Of a DNA stretch of 64,000 nucleotides, positions 1-14,243 are shown one piece after another. The translations under genes and the position numbers were made by a program. Every line of letters begins with the position of its first letter. Position 1 is the first letter of the stretch. The notes under the pieces were generated by a model. It ran no database searches. It was not told where the DNA came from and was given only the letters and a program-made list of their open reading frames with translations. Origin of the DNA: Microbotryum silenes-acaulis (lineage: Eukaryota; Basidiomycota; Microbotryomycetes; Microbotryales; Microbotryaceae); NCBI GenBank assembly GCA_003665825.1, contig QPFY01000010.1, forward strand, positions 558,001 to 622,000, in the 5' to 3' direction.

Positions 1-341
1 CCATGACGACTTCGACCGCATCGAGCGAATCGAGACCTAAATCGTCCGTGAAGGAGGCCGTCTCCGTCACCTGCAACACAGCCCCAACCGTCAGCAGAGC
101 TTGCTCGAATCTGATTCAGCCCCCCGCCCCAACTGACTTTGGTGCCATCGACCTTCTCGAACGAGCCCAAGACGTCCAAGACGCGAGCCTTGATCGCCTC
201 GCCGTTCAGAGCCCCGGCCGCGTAAAAGCGTTGCTGCTGCTGTTGTTGCAGCGACAACACTTGCGGGAAACGGGTCGCGACGAGGGGTGTGTTTCGTCGG
301 ATGACGGGGGTGATGACGGAGCGGGCAGCGAGGCGGAACAT
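1..341 (-). CDS. ACP1: mitochondrial acyl carrier protein, 3' end outside window
   Basis: Carries the phosphopantetheine arm for mitochondrial type II fatty-acid/lipoate synthesis; in fungi it is also a complex I subunit (NDUFAB1 family) and LYR-protein partner. Exon 1 is 341-138 (68 codons, phase 0), intron 137-71 (GTCAGT...TTGCAG, 67 nt), exon 2 runs from 70 off the edge. The N-terminus is rich in Arg, Ser and Gln with no acidic residue for about 45 residues, as in a mitochondrial presequence, and has six Gln in a row. The join reads KVDGTK then VTETASFTDDLGLDSLDAVE; DSL holds the Ser that takes the 4'-phosphopantetheine. The helix 3 end is missing only because of the window boundary. Identification is firm. 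Confidence 0.93.
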   Translation of the reverse strand, partial: MFRLAARSVITPVIRRNTPLVATRFPQVLSLQQQQQQRFYAAGALNGEAIKARVLDVLGSFEKVDGTKVSWGGGLNQIRASSADGWGCVAGDGDGLLHGRFRSRFARCGRSRH

Positions 342-591
342 GGTGGTTTTTTAAAAAAAAGGTGGGTGGTGCGTGAGTGGGTGTGGGCTGAGCGGAGGAA
401 GCAGGAGCACCGCACCACCGTGAGCCAAGGCGAGCAATTCGGCTCATCCACTGGCGCAACGGAATATCTGCTCTCTCGAAAGTGGTCTTCAAAGTGTCAT
501 TTTGACCGACTAAGGGCGATTCGGAAAAGAAGTGGGATTCCTGCAAGACATTAACAAACATATACCGCTCTACTCAAAGCTTCTCTTTCCC

Positions 592-2848
592 TTAAGGGTT
601 CAATCGTTTAGGATCGCGAGGGAACAAACTCGCCCTTCGGATATTGTTCAACTTGAGGAACAACATCACGACCCTCTCCAAACCGATACCACCACCGGCA
701 TGGGGAGGAGCACCGAGGCGGAACGCATCGACGTAGGCCTTCATGTCGTTGGGGTCAATCCCGACCGCTCGCATACGTTCTTCGAGCAGGGTGGCGTCGT
801 GGACTCGTTGGGCGCCGGAAAGGATCTCTTCGCCTCGCATGAAAAAGTCGTAGGAGTTGGACAGTTTCTGTAGGACATTTTATACGAAAAGCTTCGTTAG
901 CGCAAAGGGACATCGTATCATGCGAAAGGGGTGTGTCAACTCACGGGATCCTCGGCATCGGGCATGGTGTAGAACGGGCGCAACTCCAACGGGAACTTGT
1001 CAATGATGTAGTAATCCGTGCCGTACTTCTCCTTGACCAAAACACCTAACGCCTTCTCCGTCGTCGTCGACATGTCATCATAATCCCCGATCGGCGCAGG
1101 TGGACTCCCCTGTTGCACCCCAGCATCTTGCAAGATCTTGATCGCGTCCGTGTACTTGAGCACCAACGTCTCGGGTAAGAAGGTGAAATCGTCGTGCGGG
1201 AATTGCTTTTGCACGATCGAGATCTCGTTGGTGTACTTTTGTTGCAGGCCGCTGAAGATGGCTTTGAGCATGCCGTCGATCGTATCCATCACTTCGTGGT
1301 AGTGTTCCTCGAACGCCATCTCGAGATCGAGACCCATGAACTCGGTCATGTGGCGGTGGGTGTTCGAGTCCTCGGCACGGAAGACGGGCGCGATCTCAAA
1401 CACGCGTTCCATGTCACCGGCGATGCACATCTGCTTGCCGAGTTGGGGCGATTGCGCGAGGAAGGCGTTACCCTTGAAGTAGGACACCTTGAACACGGAC
1501 GCACCACTCTCCGTCGCGGCACCTTGCAGTTTCGGGGTGTGGATCTCGACAAAGTTCTTGTTGATCAAATAGTCGCGGAACAGCTGGCAGACGCCCGATT
1601 GGATCTTGAATACGGCTTGGTTCGTGATCGTACGGAGATCAAGCACTCGGTTGTCCAAGCGCGTATCGAGAGCAACGGTGGGACCCTCGACCGAGTCGGC
1701 GGTGCGCATCGCATCCGCGATCGAGAAGGGGAGTACGTTGGGAGCTTCCGAGATGGTGTGGATCTGCGAGATCTTGATCTCGGCGTCCGAGACGGTGCAA
1801 CTCTTGACGGGCTCGAGCGGCTTTTGGACGGTGCCTTCGACGAGCACGATCGATTCGGCGTTGATGGATTCGGTCCAGCGCACCATTGGCTTGGAGACGA
1901 GCTCGGGTTCGACTTGAATGAGGGCCTGGATCGTGTGTTGCTGTTGACGGAAGACGAGGAAGACCATCTTGGCACCTGCGGCGGATTGCACGAGTGTGGG
2001 GTGGGGGAACGGCGGCGGCGGGGAGTGTCGGGAATGGGGAGCAAATCAGCAGGAGCACTGTAGCTTGAATGCCCCAAGTGCACATGAGAAACGCACCTTG
2101 TGCACGTGATGTTTGGAGACGGGCTCGGAACAAGACCTTCTTGCCCGCATCAGCGGCGGTCAATGTCCCCAAGTCGGTTCGCTCCTTGCCTGCGAAAGGT
2201 CGAAGCGCAGCGGATGCTGTGTGAGCGGTCTGTGCTTCGCCGGATCTTGCAATGTACGCTCTGGTCGGGAATCAATCTGCCACTCACCGGATCGATCCTG
2301 GGATGTGTTGAGAGGAAGCTTGCCGTACTTGTCGGGCGAATAGTCCTGATCAACGGGTCGATCGCACGTCATCAGTTGGATTTCCCCTCGACCAAGTGAG
2401 TTCACACCGACTGTTCCCCTCTGCATCTGAATCCAACTCTACTCCCGGTCCCCAGATCCCACATATCAGATACTCACAGCAGCAGCAGCAGCCTTGGCGG
2501 CCCTGTCCTCGGCCTCCTTCTTCTCCCTCGCGGCGGCCTTTTCGGCCTTTTCCTTTTCCTTCTGCTCGGCCTTGATGCGCTTCTTCATTTCGGACTTGGT
2601 CTCCAGTTCGCCATTCTCCCTAGAACCGCACAGGGGGGTGTTAGTAAGACGTGAGCCGTGCGAGAGGTGAAGAAGGAGAATCGAACTGACTTGACTCGAG
2701 GTTGCTCGGCCGAGGCATCCTGAGCTACGGCTGCTGACGGTGCCCCCGCTTCCTCGTTTGATTTTTGAGCAGGTGGTTTGATCGCATCGACAATGGTTTC
2801 GACGATCCCGCGCGATCCGGTCTGGTCAATCTGCGACGCTTGACTCAT
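592..2848 (-). CDS. DPS1: cytosolic aspartyl-tRNA synthetase
   Basis: Class IIb synthetase that charges tRNA-Asp in the cytosol. Six exons: 2848-2691, 2619-2478, 2345-2288, 2189-2097, 1975-945, 867-592; total 585 aa, all phases close. Exons 1-2 give an acidic start then a Lys/Glu-rich helical extension (about residues 60-95), the RNA-binding appendage of fungal AspRS. Exon 3 has the family's KYGKLPL. The OB-fold anticodon domain follows ([14 protein letters not shown], then [10 protein letters not shown]). Catalytic motifs: motif 1 near VEIHTPKL (about 293), motif 2 [11 protein letters not shown] (about 349), motif 3 [10 protein letters not shown] (about 554). The C-terminus ends in [11 protein letters not shown], the eukaryotic cytosolic AspRS tail. 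The start at 2848 is the first ATG in frame and leads directly into a yeast-like N-terminus. Confidence 0.96.
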
Positions 2849-3363
2849 GCTGAACGGCGCGATTCGGAAAGAGCTGGGTCGGGAAGGGGTGTTGAGGTCG
2901 GTGTTGAGGTGGGTGTAGGGCAAGGGTGGTGTTCTGACTAGTGTTGTACGAGTACGAAGGCGCAGCTGGAAGAATAAGGATCGCGCCAGGTGCATTCAAC
3001 GAAACAATCAAAGGAGGAGAAGGAGGATGGGAAAGAGAAAGAGTCAGCAGCGACAGCCGCTTCGCATTGGAGCTTGTTCGGACTTGCGCCTCTTGAGATC
3101 TGAAATTTCTGAAATCTGAGCGGCGATGACGAGGATGCGCTTGACGAACCAAAGGGCACGACAAGAAGAGCAGTCTCGTTTTGGGACAAGGTTTGTTCAC
3201 GTAGTATCCGTCACCGCTCCAGTGCTCAAGCCTCTCAGAAACCTCAGAAGGAGGGATCCTCGGGGAAGAGGCAATCGGCATTTCACAATCTCAAAGAGCG
3301 CGATAGACTACCGAGCTGAGAATCTCCCTACGTGACAGTATCCAGTAGGACTACTGGTCAACC
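2849..3363. other. intergenic: AspRS promoter and polyubiquitin 3' flank
   Basis: Both neighbours are on the minus strand, so this 515-bp gap holds the 3' untranslated part of polyubiquitin and the promoter/leader of the AspRS gene. Short open frames on both strands show no family resemblance and are Ser/Pro/Arg-rich, as expected of random frames in GC-rich DNA. No RNA gene or repeat was seen. Confidence 0.6.
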
Positions 3364-5628
<2,265 letters not shown>

Positions 5629-8600
5629 ATGTCAGTGTCATCGTCGGATCTTAGCCTATCAAGACCAACTCCAATCTCTGATCACTTTCGAGCTTCTTAC
5701 TCACGTACAGGAATCCACCCCGCTTCGAGCCTCAAGGTTCCTACTTCGACCAATACCCAGATCGGAGGACACGGCTCAACAGCTACGCTGCCCCTATTCC
5801 CACACATTCCAAGACCCCGGCGGAGTCGACGATCACGACACCTCGCCGCGCGGGATTATCGAGCAGAGGCCCCGTCAACCTCATTCACGCTTCTGAGTTG
5901 TCCCAAACATCTTTCGCACATAGATTCTCGTCGCCACCTCAGGCACCACCGGCGGATCTCGCTCTGCTGCAACGAGCTCGTCGAGGTTCGGCGAACGGTG
6001 CTTCGTCCTTCTCGGATCCATCGGCTTCACCGCTGTCGCTCTCCTCGCTGGAGCGGCCCAAACCACCAATAACATCACCTTCCGAGGCTTCGATCTACCG
6101 AGCATTCACTTCCGAATCATCTAAGCGACGATTATCTAGTCCCCCTCACACCACCAGACCTATCGACCACGACTCAAAGAAGTTCCAAGCTGCATCATCG
6201 GAAAAGCGATTCCCACCGCCAAGCAGGTCGACCAACAAAGGGGTCCACGATTCGACGAAAGCTACCCCAGGGAACGGCATCCCGACGACGACTTCGACAT
6301 CAACATTGCATCATTTCACGCGAATTGACCGAGTGCCGTTCCCAACCCTTTCAAGTAAACCGAACAAAGTTCGGCGCACCGAGGTCAGTTGATGTTCCAA
6401 TGTGAGGGGGCTTCCACCGCGCTCACTCTAGGGTTTACTTCCTGATCACAGGCTATTGCACCGGACGCAATGTCACCACCAGCGCAGGCACCCCTCACCT
6501 TCCTCGTTCATCCTGATCGTCCAAAGGCAAATCGTCCCGCAGGCGTGAATTACCTACTTTCCGTTCCAACAACACCAAGATCAGAGTCGACTTCATTCTC
6601 GAGCTCTCTCGAAGGTACAGTGCAGACCGAACGAGGGGACGACCAACACAGCATGACCAGCTCGACCTCGGCCAACTCCCGCCGCTTCTCCTTCATCGCG
6701 CCGGGTTCACGCATCAGCAAACTCTTCTCATTGCGCTCAATGTCGTCTCTCAGATCGAGCCCAGCTGCAATGACGAGCAATACATCCCTTTCAAACGACC
6801 TTCCTCCAATTCAACCTGGCCGCAAGAGCTCTACTTCATTACGTGGTCTCTCGACTCGAGGTCTAGGCACCACAGGCGTTCATTCTGGATCGCCTAAATC
6901 GACCATGATCGACCTCTTCGCCGGTCCAGGGGTCTACGATCCCTTACAAGGTGTTTACCGTTCATCTTCAACAGTTTCCTCTTCGACTGAATCCCCATTA
7001 CATCCCAAGCCTTCTCAATATCCGGGCTTACCTGTTCCTCCGGACGAATTCGGAGGCAGGGGAATCTCGACGCGAGGCGTTTCGGCTCCGCCAGATTTGG
7101 ACGGGTTGGTCGCGAGTATGAATGGGAGAGTGATTGGAGGATCAAGGGGTGGGGCTTGTTTTTCAAGTAGGAAGAAGAACCGGTCCTTGCTGAGGTCAGG
7201 AAAGGGCTCTGATGTTGAAGCGAGCGCCCGAGTAGGGGACGACGCGCGTTCGAGAGGCCAGATCGAGCGACGAGAATCGATCCCCGATATCCCGACCCCA
7301 CCTGAACTCGAGCGGACGTTTGCACCGATCGACCGAGATCGGTCACCACATCCTCAAGTCAACGACCCACTCCCCGAGGGCCCAATATTTGGCGGTGTCG
7401 TACGACCCTCACCTTTACCTCGAGCTCCTTCCGCTAGGTCGAGTGAAGGGTCTTCACGCAATTCTTCGCCTCGACGAGAAAGGTATTCGTTCGTTGCTCC
7501 GATGGGGAAGTCGGCGCCAGTGGAACGGGAGGAGGTCGATACCAATGAAGCAGGGTTGGATTTTCCAGTGATGTCTTCTACTTGGGTCGAAGATGTGCCA
7601 ACCTCGACGAACGCTTTCGAGCCCTCGGCTCCCGACGCTACCAAAAGTGCCGCCGAGCAAGCTCCAACACGAGCGACTCCTATCCTCTCGATCGACGAGA
7701 TCGTTCGGCAACATGCCGGCGCTTCGTATTTATCCAAACTCACAGCTTCGATCGCAGCTTCAGCCGAACAGTCCAAGGAGGGATCTATGAATGACGGCAC
7801 CTCGAGTCCAGCCACTACCCAAGTCGGACCCAGCAACGATGGGGAGCTCAAGCCAGGCTTATCCATGTGCTTGAGTCTCACAAACCAGCTCGAAGCTCGC
7901 GATACGGATGAGATCTTTTTGGACATGACCAAGTTATCGACCCTCAGCGCTTCAGACGATACCCGATCCATCCTGTCGACCAAATCCTCCCAAGGCCCAC
8001 AAGGGCTACCACGACCGCGCCTACGCAAGCTCTCGAACCCGACCTTCCCTTCCGCCTCATCGCTCCGAATCGAGCGGGACCTTGCCCAAGTGCTTCGATC
8101 CTCCCAACTCACGCGACTCATAACCCTCCAAAGACCCCCCAACTTGGGTCTAATAATCTCTTACGCCGACGTGGGGAACCCGCAAGGTCACCCCGTCCTC
8201 ATTCACCTTGGCCTAGGTTGCGTTCGACACATCATCGCTTTGTACGATGAGCTGGCGAGGGCTTACGACCTTCGTTTGATCTGCGTCGATCGATGGGGTT
8301 TAGGAAGGTCAAGTGAAGTACCTGATTCGAAGAGAGGTTTCGGAGCTTGGGCGTTGGTGATGGAGGAGGTGGTGGACAGGTTGGGATTGGATCAATTTTC
8401 GATTCTGGCGCATTCGGCAGGTGGATCCTTCGCGATCGCTTCGGCTCTTTCACCCACTTCGTCGATTAAGGTGAAAGGTTCACTTCATCTCCTAGCACCT
8501 TGGATCCTCTCAACCTCTTCTTCAATTTCGAATTCGAACTCGAACATCGACCCCCTCTCAGGGCCTTACAAATTACTCAAATACGTACCGTCGGGGGTGT

Positions 8601-9446
8601 TGAAGACGGCGCAGTTGGCGGAATGGAAGTTGACGGCGAGGAAATTGGGTAAACCGCCGACGGTGCAACATGCTGCGATCGGGTACGATGCGAGGGAGGG
8701 GAAGGTGAGGTGGGTCGGAGATAAGGGGGAGGGAAGAATGATGGAGAATAATGAGGAAGAGGGGCAAGATGGGGTAGGATTCGCGCAGATGGAGGATTCG
8801 ACGGATCGGGATTCGATTTTTTCAGGTGCTCGACCACGAAGAACGAGTACGTTCAGTCTCAAGTCGAGATCATTCGCCCACACCGCCTCACCTCCGTCAC
8901 CCCTCTACGACGAATCGCACACCCGAAATCCCAACACCTCATCCCATCCCTCATCAACTCCCCTAATCCCCCCAACCCTCTCAGGTCCCTCCTTAATCCA
9001 AGGTCTGCTACGCGCCTCTCACGCCGAATCGCTCCGAGGTTCCACAGCAGACTTGGCGCTCCTCCTCGGCAATCGATCTTCCAAAGTTCCGGCCGAAGGG
9101 ACTGAGCGCGTACCCGATCCGATGAATCTAGCCCCTGGGATGAAGATCAAGATTTGGTTGGGGGAGAAGGATGAGAGGATTTCGTTGGGCAGTGTGAGGG
9201 GGTTGCAGGTGAGGTTGGGAGAGGGGAGGTGTGTGGTCAAAGTCGTCGAGGGGGCCGATCATGGCTTGATTACGAGTGAGTTGAGGTCTGACCTCGTTTC
9301 GTGAAAGAGGGAGCATTTTTTAAATTAATTTTGCTGATGGCTTTCAATTTGGGATGGTGTGAACAGATGCGAAAGTGATCGGGGAGGTGTTTGAAAGTAT
9401 TGCCGAGGAGTGGAAAGTGACTTCGAGTCGAGGGACGGGAACGTGA
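5629..9446 (+). CDS. large alpha/beta-hydrolase-fold protein
   Basis: Proposed exons 5629-5630, 5711-6383, 6452-9275, 9367-9446 (1,192 aa). The first 730 or so residues are low-complexity Ser/Pro/Arg sequence, probably disordered and phosphorylated. The C-terminal part is an alpha/beta hydrolase: ISYADVGNPQGHPVLIHLGLG (beta3/oxyanion region), CVDRWGLGRSS, then AHSAGGSFA, a nucleophile elbow with Ser as the likely catalytic base partner, and EGADHGLIT near the end with the catalytic His; an acidic residue lies in WLGEKDERIS. Substrate is unknown. A charged Ser-rich insert sits between elbow and His. The last intron (9276-9366) restores frame after a GTGAGT that otherwise opens a stop. The 5' end is the weak point: the coding frame runs unbroken back to an acceptor at 5710, and joining to AT at 5629-5630 creates a split start codon. 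Confidence 0.72.
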
Positions 9447-9724
9447 AGAGGAGGGAATGTAGTTTTTCTTTTCTTTCTATAATATCGTTGTTGTTCGTGC
9501 ATTCTAGGTCTTGATATCTTGGGTTGCATCATGTTGTTCCGAGCTTGATCGGTAATAGAAAAAAAGAGTTGATCACGGCGAACATGATCCGTTTGTCAAG
9601 CGGAGTGAGCGGTTGAAAGAAACTTGCGCAGCAGTCCAAGTAACAAACTTACAGTCTCAGGATATACAACAACAAAGCCCTTAACCCCACTTTCCCCACC
9701 GGTTCTGAAAATAGTCAACCCACT

Positions 9725-10987
9725 CTAGCAAACGACCCTATCCGCCTCGACACTCCATTCCCAACTACCGACCTCCTTACCTCCCGATCGAAGCACACAT
9801 ACGAACCCATCCATTCCCTCCCCTCTTCCCTCTTTCCTCCGTTCCCAAATTTCAGAAAAGGGAACGGATTGCTTGATCTTGCGTTTGAGGGGAGGATGAA
9901 GAGTGAGATGGTGGTGTATAGGGAAGGAAGGTCTTTCGGGATGATGCGGTTGGGAAAGGGGTTCCAAACGATCGGGGTATGAACGGTCGTTTGGGTCGGA
10001 ACGGACGGGGGTCGAGGAGAGACGTGGCCAGGGCGGTTCTAGGTGGGATTTATAGAAAGGTAATCGATCCTTGGAATAGTTGGGTACGAGACTGGGGTTG
10101 AAGACCCATTGGGTGATGTAGATGGTTGGAGCGAGGGAGGTGCGCAATTCGGCGAGGGAGGTGATGAGATGGGATAGGATTGTCGCGGGGGGGAGCGGTT
10201 CGGGGGGGTTGGTTTCGTGAAGTAGTTGGTGCGACCATCCGAAGGTGGACATGGAGTCGATCATCACGTGACCTAAAAGGGCCGGATCGACGAGGTGGAA
10301 GCTTGGGCGAGGTCGATCGTGCGAGTCGTCATCGTCTTGCATTCGATCGTGTTGTAAGTCCGAGTCGCGATGACAATTCGTAAAGATGCTCTTCACACTC
10401 TTGATCGTCGCAGCCAATTGCACCAACCCTTTCGGCCTAAAGACGACCAACCTCGAACAACTCTCCTTGATCAGCTGTTCGACCAAAGCTTTATTCGGCT
10501 GCTTCTCGACCGCGCTCAAACACCGCTGCAAATGCTTTCGTAGCAGATGAACCAATCGGGCGAACGGAAAGTCGTTCAAAGGTGCGCAGTCGATGTAGCA
10601 CACTTGATGTTGTTTCCCTCCCAGGGGGACCTGCTTCCCCGATGCGGCGTGGTAGGTCGATCGTGGGAGGATGGCGATCATGGTCAGATGAAGCAAGAGC
10701 GTCGTCTTGCCCGAACCAGCGAGTCCCTGTTACCAAATTCGAACCGAACAAGACGATCACTCAATCGCCTGGCGCGCACGCACGACTGCCAAGCCATCTT
10801 GAAACAGAGATCGTACCTGGATCTCAATCACATCCCCTCTCCTCACCCCTCCTTTGTGCTGCAGTAGATCATCAAGCCCTTGAATGCAGGTGGTGGCGAA
10901 TGGATCGTCGACGTGGGAGAGGACGGAGCTGAAGAGGTGTAGAGCGGTGGTGGTACGAATGCCCGAGGAAAGGGTGAGGGGGTCCAT
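9725..10987 (-). CDS. XRCC2: XRCC2-like RecA/Rad51 paralogue
   Basis: Probable homologous-recombination mediator ATPase of the Rad51-paralogue group. Exons 10987-10817 and 10726-9725 (390 aa), intron GTACGA...AACAG. Exon 1 ends in GVRRGDVIEIQ and exon 2 opens with GLAGSGKTTLLLHL, so the Walker A loop (residues 58-65) lies exactly at the junction. The following ILP, the VCYIDCAP strand and HVMIDSMSTFGW (Walker B-like, about 214) match the order in XRCC2, as does the segment ending LVVFRPKGLVQLAATI. The C-terminal 170 residues are basic and His/Pro-rich and not typical. Transcribed away from the SLX9-like gene across 198 bp. It could be another Rad51 paralogue; XRCC2 fits best. Confidence 0.74.
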
Positions 10988-11185
10988 AACGTGTTGTTCA
11001 TCGAGGTGCGGGTGAGGTGCCAGTCAGGCAGGCAGGCAGGTGGGGGGAATTAGTCACGCGTCATTCGAAGCTATTATAAAGGCGGGGGGTCCAAGCTCAA
11101 AACTTTCCCTGCGAAGCCTTTGAAAGCGGCTCCCTCACAGTGCACAGTGCTCTCCCCCTCCCCCCACACCTTTCAAAAAAATAAA
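10988..11185. promoter_or_regulatory. shared promoter, XRCC2-like / SLX9-like
   Basis: 198 bp separate the two start codons, which point away from each other. CTATTATAAAGG at 11070-11081 resembles a TATA box in the plus direction, about 105 bp before the SLX9 ATG. A CAGGCAGGCAGGCAGG run lies at about 11026-11041. Control of both genes from this piece is inferred from spacing only. Confidence 0.5.
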
Positions 11186-12260
11186 ATGGTAAGCCAAACT
11201 CCCCATTCCCCAAGGCCCACCTCCTTCTCGACTCGAATCAAAAACTGAACCCCAATTCATTCATCTCTTTTTCAGCCCCGTCCAACGCAACAACGTCGAT
11301 CACTCCCCGGTCATTCCAAAGCCGCTTCCCGAAACGGTGCACCTCGTTCAACGGTCCTGGATGATGATTTGATGGGTTTGAGTGCGGGCGATCAGTTGAT
11401 GAAACCTAGGGATACTCAACCCGCCAAGGTAATTCAGACTTCAACGGGGGAGTGGAAATACGGCTGATCCGAATGGACGACCACATGTGAAGCAGACTTC
11501 TTTCGACGCCGAGTCAAGGAATGATGATGACGAAGCTCAAGACGAAGATCCAGCCTTACCATCGACAATCACACCAGCTCGTCCGTTCGCTACCAAGCAG
11601 ACCAAAGCGACGAAACAACATTTGAAACGACAGGCCTTACTCGACAGTCAGTCCAATCCTAACACCCCCTCCCCGGAAAACTTCCCCGTATCAGCTGACC
11701 CGTCGAAATCCTTCGACAATTTCTTTTGATTTCCTATATATAGAAATCACCTCCTCCCAACAACCTTACTCGAAATCGCACGCCCGTAGAATGAAACGCG
11801 CTGCCAAACCGGAGAACAACCTCGTTGCCGACTTGAGGCAAGTCGAACAGGCTTTACCACCTACTTCTTTGACTACGACGACCTGGATAGGGGATGCGTT
11901 AGGGATGCAACATGACGAGGAGGTTGAGGAGGATGTGGATGTGGGTATGGAAGAGGGCGTCGTACCGGGATTGAAAGGGGGCAAGGGGAAGGAAAAGTTG
12001 ACCGCCAAAAAGAGGTCAAGGGTATTGTACGTTCACCCCGCGTCCTCTCCACCCCACCCCATTCTCCAACAATTTGAACTAAGCCTACTTGCATCGATCA
12101 CAGAGAATCCGAAGCTTCCCGCTTACCCGCCGTTTTGACGAACAAGGACTTCAAGAAGGATGCGTTCGCGGCGATCAGGTTGCATATGATGAACCAGATC
12201 AAGGCGGAGAAGGAGACCAGGTCAAAGGAGGGGCAGGGGAGGAAGAAGGGGGCCAAGTAG
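11186..12260 (+). CDS. SLX9: SLX9-like ribosome biogenesis protein
   Basis: Nucleolar factor of 40S pre-ribosome maturation (SLX9/FAM207 family). Exons 11186-11188, 11276-11428, 11496-11646, 11744-12026, 12104-12260; 248 aa. The first coding exon is only the ATG, followed at once by GTAAGC. Family features: the basic LKRQALLDKI segment, QPYSKSHARRMKRAAKP, NLVADLRQVEQAL, and near the C-terminus AVLTNKDFKKDAFAAIRLHM, which matches the conserved SLX9 tail with Lys-rich end. An acidic stretch (about residues 150-165) lies between. The family is short and weakly conserved, but the order of these blocks supports the call. Confidence 0.8.
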
Positions 12261-12489
12261 AGGAGTCAAGTGGTGGGGTTTGGAGTTGACTTTTTGTTGT
12301 ATGACTAGGATTTGGAACGCGAGACGATTGCAGTGTGCGGATACGAACGCCGCTTGGAGTAAAGGATCTCTTGCTCGGGTTCAATTAGAGACAGAGATCA
12401 AAACATTCTTTCAGAACGCGATTGCAGATTGTAAAGGTAGTACAACAAATCGATTGACCCCAAGAAAACACATTGTATTACCCCCCACC

Positions 12490-14044
12490 TCACTTTCCGT
12501 CACCTCTTCTCAACCCTACCAACCGCTTCGTCGCCTCCGCAGGCATACAATAGATCGGATCGACGGGTTCCAAACCCGGATAGGAGAGAAGGGAAAGACC
12601 TGCTCGAACCAAGAGAGTAAGCTTCCAGTAAATTGGGAGGGATAGTCCGGGACAGTTTGAACTGACCAGCTATCCCGAAAACGGTATGCCAAACATCGGC
12701 CAAGTCTTCAGGTCGGTCGGCGATGCCACCTTGGTCGGGATCCTGAATCATCCCGCCCCACACGAGGGGAATGTGAGTCGCCACTTTGAGGAGCATGATG
12801 CTGGAGGAAGGAACTCACCTGAGCCGAAAGGATGAAGCTTTTCAACTTTTGCGCATCGATCCAATGTTCCCTCCCCATAATCGCCAACGAAGCCAAAGCC
12901 CACCAACTATAACATACCTAGCAGCGACCACATCACAAGCTCAGCTTCACTCAGAGAAGAATCGACAATGGTTTCGGCACGACTCACATCCTCCAATTTC
13001 TCCGGTCTCCCATTCAAGCCCCCACAAGGCAACTGTCGTTCGCATAACCACCAACACAACGTATCCTTATCGACTAGATCCAAGCGTCCTAATATGGCGA
13101 GCGTGCCTAAACATGTCCAGACTGCACCTCCCGCACCCCCGCACACCGACGATGATCAGCCACATGGCGAGTAAGAATATTTTGCGTAAAGGGGGACATG
13201 AACGTACCGTAAGCGGCATGACTCTCCGCGCCAGGACACATGCCGAACCCTCCATCGAAATTGGTACAAGCTTCGATCCAAGACACCGTTCGATCGAGAT
13301 CGAGATCGTCCAAGCGGTCGAGGAGGGAGAGGCAAGATACGGCGCAGTAGGTGAAGCGGGAGGCTTGTTCGCCCCATTGGTCACCGGCAAAGGCGCCGGT
13401 GGGGGATTGGAGGGAGAGGACGTCTGGGGAGAGACGGGAAGGGAAGGTGAGGGGTGAGGAAGGCTTGGTGGGGGTTGAATCATGGAAGTGAAGAGCACGT
13501 ACACTGAACGAGCCTGTCCGTGTCTAGGAGATGAAGAGCGTCGTGCGTGGCGAGGATCTGGATCGCCGATAGTGTCGGATGCAAGTGGGGTTCATGATCC
13601 GGATGAGGAGCAAAGCCGCCTAGTCTCCCACCACGTCACACAGTCAGCCCTTTTCAACCGCTCTCAAACACGGGACACTCCCTCCCGAACTCACCTATGA
13701 CGGGATCATAACAGCTCATCACCCAATCCAACATCTCCTGTCTGGGCAAAGCGTCCTTTCGGCGCATTAGACTGAGCGCGGTCAAGCCCCAGTAAATGCC
13801 GTTCATGCGGAGGTGTTGGGTCGTGTGGTAGTAGAGGTGATCTCGTTTCTTTTTGAGGGAGTTTGGCATGGGTTGGGAGTCGTGAGGGGTGCAGGGATGA
13901 GGGGGGGTCAGTGAGGAGTGGATCAAGTGGGGTGTGCTCTCATCGGCGAGTGTGGAGCTTTACCTCGTCAAGGGATTGGATGTATTTGACATGCAGATCG
14001 ACGAGGAGCTCTTCCGGAGGTGCGTTGAGAGTCGAGGACGTCAT
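12490..14044 (-). CDS. BET2: Rab geranylgeranyltransferase (type II) beta subunit
   Basis: Catalytic beta subunit that attaches geranylgeranyl groups to Rab GTPases with BET4 and the Rab escort protein. Eight exons: 14044-13964, 13848-13695, 13619-13503, 13423-13208, 13121-12988, 12917-12819, 12742-12667, 12599-12490; 328 aa, the usual length. Recognisable blocks: [108 protein letters not shown], and the tail DPIYCMP. Zinc ligands Asp and Cys are in LEDVC, and His in VWHT. These match type II beta rather than farnesyl- or type I subunits. The exon 1/2 acceptor (CAAAAAG) is weaker than the rest. Head-to-head with SSS1. Confidence 0.94.
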
Positions 14045-14243
14045 ACTCGCTGCTCCCAGTCGCTGTATAGGTATAGCACGGGGAAAGGAACGCACGTGGC
14101 AGACCCCCCAAAAAAATGACCCTGCGCATTTGCGGCGAGTTGGCGCGTCTGGTCAGCTCTTCAGCTCTTCTTCAGCTCTCGGTCACCCCTCCTTCGACCT
14201 CTTTCGACTTGTGCGCGCTCAAACCCCCCCGCATACAGTTGAA
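14045..14243. promoter_or_regulatory. shared promoter, BET2 / SSS1
   Basis: 199 bp between divergent start codons of two secretory-pathway genes. It contains an AGCTCTTCAGCTCTTCTTCAGCTCT direct repeat (about 14155-14179) and a run of C/A at 14104-14116. A shared regulatory role is inferred from position. Confidence 0.45.
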
